Positions 5,241 through 6,946 of a DNA stretch of 6,946 nucleotides are shown piece after piece. Location of the stretch: NCBI GenBank assembly GCA_945897395.1, contig CAMDFE010000078.1, positions 1-6,946 on the forward strand, written 5' to 3'. Below the pieces are notes generated by a model. That model was not told the DNA's origin. It did not search any database and saw only the letters and a list, made by a program, of their open reading frames with translations. Both the position numbers and the translations under genes were made by a program. The stretch's first letter is position 1, and every line of letters starts with the position of its first letter. This DNA is from Chryseobacterium gleum (GTDB lineage Bacteria > Bacteroidota > Bacteroidia > Flavobacteriales_D > Sanyastnellaceae).

Positions 5241-5303
5241 ACCCCGGATAGCAGTGGAAAGCCTTTGAGCGAAGCGAAAAGCTTGGAACGAATAGCCGGA
5301 AAA
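5241..5303 (+). ncRNA. Candidate structured RNA, flavobacterial GATAG..GGAA..AATAGC type
   Basis: Outer CCGG arms (5244-5247 and 5296-5299) enclose conserved-looking ATAGCAGTGGAAA on the left and GGAACGAATAGC on the right. A central stem pairs AAGC with GCTT and TTT with AAA (5259-5266 with 5277-5284, one C-A mismatch) around the loop GAGCGAAGCG. The motif order resembles a short element that recurs in many flavobacterial genomes, possibly the Rfam Flavo-1 class; this is from memory and not verified. It could be a free-standing RNA or a repeat. It lies immediately upstream of the Bro-N remnant on the opposite strand. Confidence 0.5.
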
Positions 5304-5310
5304 AGGTCTA

Positions 5311-5354
5311 AAAAAAAGGTAAGAGAGGTTAAGAAAAGGTAAGAGAAGAGAAAA
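5311..5354 (+). repeat. Polypurine tract with a repeated AGGTAAGAGA word
   Basis: The + strand is almost entirely A and G. AGGTAAGAGA occurs at 5317-5326 and 5337-5346, 20 bp apart. Read on the minus strand it is the pyrimidine-rich tail after the RES terminator hairpin. No coding potential is seen. Confidence 0.55.
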
Positions 5355-5360
5355 TAATCA

Positions 5361-5380
5361 GGTCGAAATATCTTTCGGCC
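5361..5380 (-). terminator. Terminator hairpin after the RES toxin gene
   Basis: On the minus strand GGCCGAAA pairs with TTTCGACC (one G-T pair) around GATA, 17 bp after the RES stop, followed by a T/C-rich stretch (TGATTATTTTCTCTTCTC). This fits an intrinsic terminator. It has the same CGAAA/TTTCG design as the hairpin at 1859-1878. Confidence 0.65.
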
Positions 5381-5397
5381 AAATGAAATGAGGAAAG

Positions 5398-5865
5398 CTA
5401 TTTGAAGATTCGCGGATCGAAAGCAAGACGCTCCTTCGAGATGATTTCAATTTTATGGGCGTCCTGATGATAGGGATTGATGAGTAAATTGAATTCTTGT
5501 GGAACTATGCTGCTTGGGACTTTCAAGACAGGGGCTTTCAATTTTTGGACAAATGAGTCGCCCAAGTTCTGCGTAAAAACAGAAGGCGGATGGGCGTTCC
5601 AATTCTTTGGAAGATCGGCAATGGATAACGCCTGAATCTTCAACGTATCTGGAATTTCAATTTCAACCAAATAGCGATCGGTTGGAATTTCCATTACTCC
5701 ATTCAAATGCGCAGTAATCTCGAGTAAAGCAAGCGCTCTACTTTCTGAAGTATAGACCATTCGCGTGTGCTCGCTGTTCCAACGAAAACTTGAAGACATG
5801 GATGCGCCAATGCCCTTCAAGGTATCTTTCAAATACTTCTTGCGATCTATTCTATAAACCAACAT
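5398..5865 (-). CDS. RES-domain toxin (NAD+-degrading family)
   Basis: This 155-aa protein has the length and motifs of the RES family (COG5654), the toxins of Xre-RES / MbcT-type modules. Characterised members deplete cellular NAD+ by phosphorolysis or hydrolysis. Visible blocks are YRI at residues 4-6, FRWNSEHTRMVYTSESRAL (27-45) with the conserved Arg, Trp, Tyr and Ser, and LLEITAHL (47-54) with the conserved Glu. The C-terminal VPSSIVPQEFNLLINPYH (116-133) follows, with Ser and Asn-Pro. All three name-giving R, E and S positions seem intact, so it is probably active. The ATG at 5865 overlaps the antitoxin TAA by 1 nt (TAATG), indicating translational coupling. A hairpin terminator follows the TAG. 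Confidence 0.9.
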   Translation of the reverse strand: MLVYRIDRKKYLKDTLKGIGASMSSSFRWNSEHTRMVYTSESRALALLEITAHLNGVMEIPTDRYLVEIEIPDTLKIQALSIADLPKNWNAHPPSVFTQNLGDSFVQKLKAPVLKVPSSIVPQEFNLLINPYHQDAHKIEIISKERLAFDPRIFK

Positions 5866-6296
5866 TATGCGAAGTTTCCGTATTCTATTCTATTCAAACA
5901 CTTGCGCACTTCCGCAACACCGGAAAGGGTGTCGAAGAGCGACTGCGGTGTAATGCCGTTCAAAGATTGATTCGGCATTTCCAACCAGCGATTGAATTTC
6001 TCTTCTTCGTTGTTGAAGACCTCTTGGCCAAACGAGAATAATTCAGATATGGCTACAACCAGTTCAGACTCTTTGCTGTTTAGAACAGCTTCTTGTCTTT
6101 TATTTAAATTGTAGGTTGTCTGCGCTATGCCCAAGACACCCAGTAAAAATTTAATGGGTCTTTGCATGCGCTCGCTAAGTTCGTCTATGGTGGAATAAGG
6201 CAAGCCTTTTCGAATGATTTCTATTCTTCCCAAGCTGTTGCCATAAGCCATGGCGCTTTCTTGAAGAACCGATTTTTTGGAATTGGAAGATTTCAT
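5865..6296 (-). CDS. Antitoxin of the Xre/MbcA/ParS (DUF2384) family
   Basis: This 143-aa antitoxin is encoded directly upstream of the RES toxin. The N-terminal half has a helix-turn-helix-like region (IEIIRKGLPYSTIDELSERM, about 25-44, then RPIKFLLGVLGI). The C-terminal half is the toxin-binding DUF2384 domain: ELVVAISELFSFGQEVF (about 78-94), KFNRWLEMPNQSLNGITPQS (100-119), LFDT, and the family ending VRKCLNRIEYGNFA. In known modules the antitoxin blocks the RES active site and represses the operon. I chose the ATG at 6296; a TTG three codons earlier (6305) is less likely because it lies inside the inverted repeat at 6300-6316. That repeat and a second at 6321-6336 are candidate autoregulation sites. 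Confidence 0.9.
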   Translation of the reverse strand: MKSSNSKKSVLQESAMAYGNSLGRIEIIRKGLPYSTIDELSERMQRPIKFLLGVLGIAQTTYNLNKRQEAVLNSKESELVVAISELFSFGQEVFNNEEEKFNRWLEMPNQSLNGITPQSLFDTLSGVAEVRKCLNRIEYGNFA

Positions 6297-6299
6297 GAG

Positions 6300-6336
6300 T
6301 AGCAATTATGTTGCTAATATAAAGCAATTTTGCTTT
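6300..6336 (-). promoter_or_regulatory. Two AGCAA/TTGCT inverted repeats, candidate TA operator
   Basis: TAGCAA-N5-TTGCTA (6300-6316) and AAAGCAA-TT-TTGCTTT (6321-6336) lie directly before the antitoxin ATG. They present four copies of the half-site AGCAA/TTGCT. Both repeats are perfect. This fits cooperative autorepression by the antitoxin-toxin complex, as is usual for such operons (inference). No clear TAnnTTTG element is seen here. Confidence 0.6.
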
Positions 6337-6380
6337 GTTTTAGAAAATAGTTATTGGTTAGGAAAAGGAAATTTCTTCAC

Positions 6381-6465
6381 GAAGGCACATGGCTGTGCGA
6401 GGGTCCAAAGGACGAGGGCAACTTCGTTGCGAAGGCAAATGGCTTTGCGAAGGCAAATTGCTTTC
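6381..6465. repeat. Mini-palindrome array C, running into the uvrA stop
   Basis: The modules are GCACA-TGGC-TGTGC, GTCC-AAA-GGAC, GCAAC-TTC-GTTGC, GCAAA-TGGC-TTTGC and an incomplete fifth, GCAAATTGCTTTC. Linkers are GAGG or GAAG in the same + strand orientation as arrays A and B. The fifth module overlaps the uvrA stop codon (6464-6466), and its final pair is lost there. This is the shortest of the three arrays. Confidence 0.9.
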
Positions 6466-6946
6466 AAAGCTCACGCTGCAAGAACTTACCTGTAATACTT
6501 TTTTTCGCCTTAGAGACTTGCTCTGGCGTGCCGGTGGCGACAACGTTTCCGCCGCCTTCACCGCCTTCTGGGCCCATGTCTATGATGTAGTCAGCGCTTT
6601 TAATGACGTCCATGTTGTGCTCAATGACCAAGACGGTGTTGCCGCGTTCAACCAGTCTATTCAACACATTTAAAAGCATTTGCACGTCTTGAAAATGAAG
6701 TCCAGTTGTGGGTTCGTCTAAAATGTAAATGGTCTTACCGGTGTCGCGTTTCGCTAATTCGGTTGAGAGTTTCACACGCTGTGCTTCTCCCCCGCTTAAC
6801 GTTGTGCTGTGCTGTCCGAGTGTGATGTATCCCAATCCAACGTCGTTCAAAGTCTTCAGCGTGTTGTAAATGTTTCGGTGATTTTCGAAAAATCCAACGG
6901 CTTGCTCAACGGTCATGTTCAACACATCGGAAATGGTTTTTCCGTT
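6464..6946 (-). CDS. uvrA: UvrABC excinuclease subunit A, C-terminal part (5' end outside window)
   Basis: This is the last ~160 codons of UvrA, the damage-recognition ATPase of nucleotide excision repair. The frame enters from the window edge (NGKTISDVLNMTVEQA), so the in-frame GTG and ATG at 6925 and 6916 are internal. Second ATP-binding cassette features are visible in order: the ABC signature TLSGGEAQRVKL, Walker B IYILDEPTTGLHFQDV, the switch histidine in VLVIEHNMDVIKSADYIIDM, then GPEGGEGGGNVVATGTPEQV. It ends KSITGKFLQREL. The stop lies inside the last module of array C, so the 3' flank of uvrA is a junction between a housekeeping gene and the repeat-bearing block. Confidence 0.97.
   Translation of the reverse strand, partial: NGKTISDVLNMTVEQAVGFFENHRNIYNTLKTLNDVGLGYITLGQHSTTLSGGEAQRVKLSTELAKRDTGKTIYILDEPTTGLHFQDVQMLLNVLNRLVERGNTVLVIEHNMDVIKSADYIIDMGPEGGEGGGNVVATGTPEQVSKAKKSITGKFLQREL

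Noticed and set aside
4918..5397. Possible intact gene in the 480-bp gap between array B and the RES gene
   Set aside because: No frame has a start plus convincing coding sequence. The gap holds only the Bro-N remnant, the RNA-like element, a polypurine tract and a terminator.
6354..6673. ORFs on the + strand and one on the minus strand across array C and uvrA
   Set aside because: They combine array translation with the antisense or out-of-frame strand of uvrA, which has clear ABC ATPase motifs in its own frame.

Overview
The window looks like a Bacteroidota (Flavobacteriia-like) chromosome. The evidence is a type IX secretion C-terminal domain on the first gene, a PorT-type outer-membrane barrel, a TAnnTTTG promoter element, weak Shine-Dalgarno use, AT-rich spacers and an element that resembles a recurrent flavobacterial structured RNA. 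No rRNA, tRNA or CRISPR array is visible.

Left part (1-2613), ordinary genes. The 3' end of a secreted T9SS-cargo protein is followed after 1 bp by a queuosine-precursor transporter of the YhhQ/VUT family. Converging on it with an 8-bp overlap is a PorT-like beta-barrel protein (minus strand), and upstream of that an FkbM-type SAM methyltransferase (minus strand). A hairpin sits between the last two.

Middle and right part (about 2660-6465), accessory region. Three arrays of very short palindromes (2673-2878, 4764-4917, 6381-6465) punctuate it. Each module is an 9-14 nt mini-hairpin joined to the next by a fixed 4-nt linker, GAGG or GAAG. Stem sequences differ from module to module but stay self-complementary. 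Between the arrays lie an unrecognised 114-aa Cys-containing protein, a second palindrome family built into two ~140-bp direct repeats, a Fic-domain protein whose motif histidine reads as tyrosine, a decayed Bro-N/DinD-like gene, a candidate structured RNA and a complete Xre/MbcA/ParS-RES toxin-antitoxin operon. The Fic gene and the toxin-antitoxin operon each have inverted repeats at their 5' end that look like operators. The window ends inside uvrA (minus strand), whose stop codon lies in the last mini-palindrome module.

The layout suggests an accessory stress/toxin block inserted between housekeeping genes (uvrA on one side, fkbM/porT-like/yhhQ on the other). The least explained component is the mini-palindrome array family, with the AGTATG/CATACT palindromes that accompany it.
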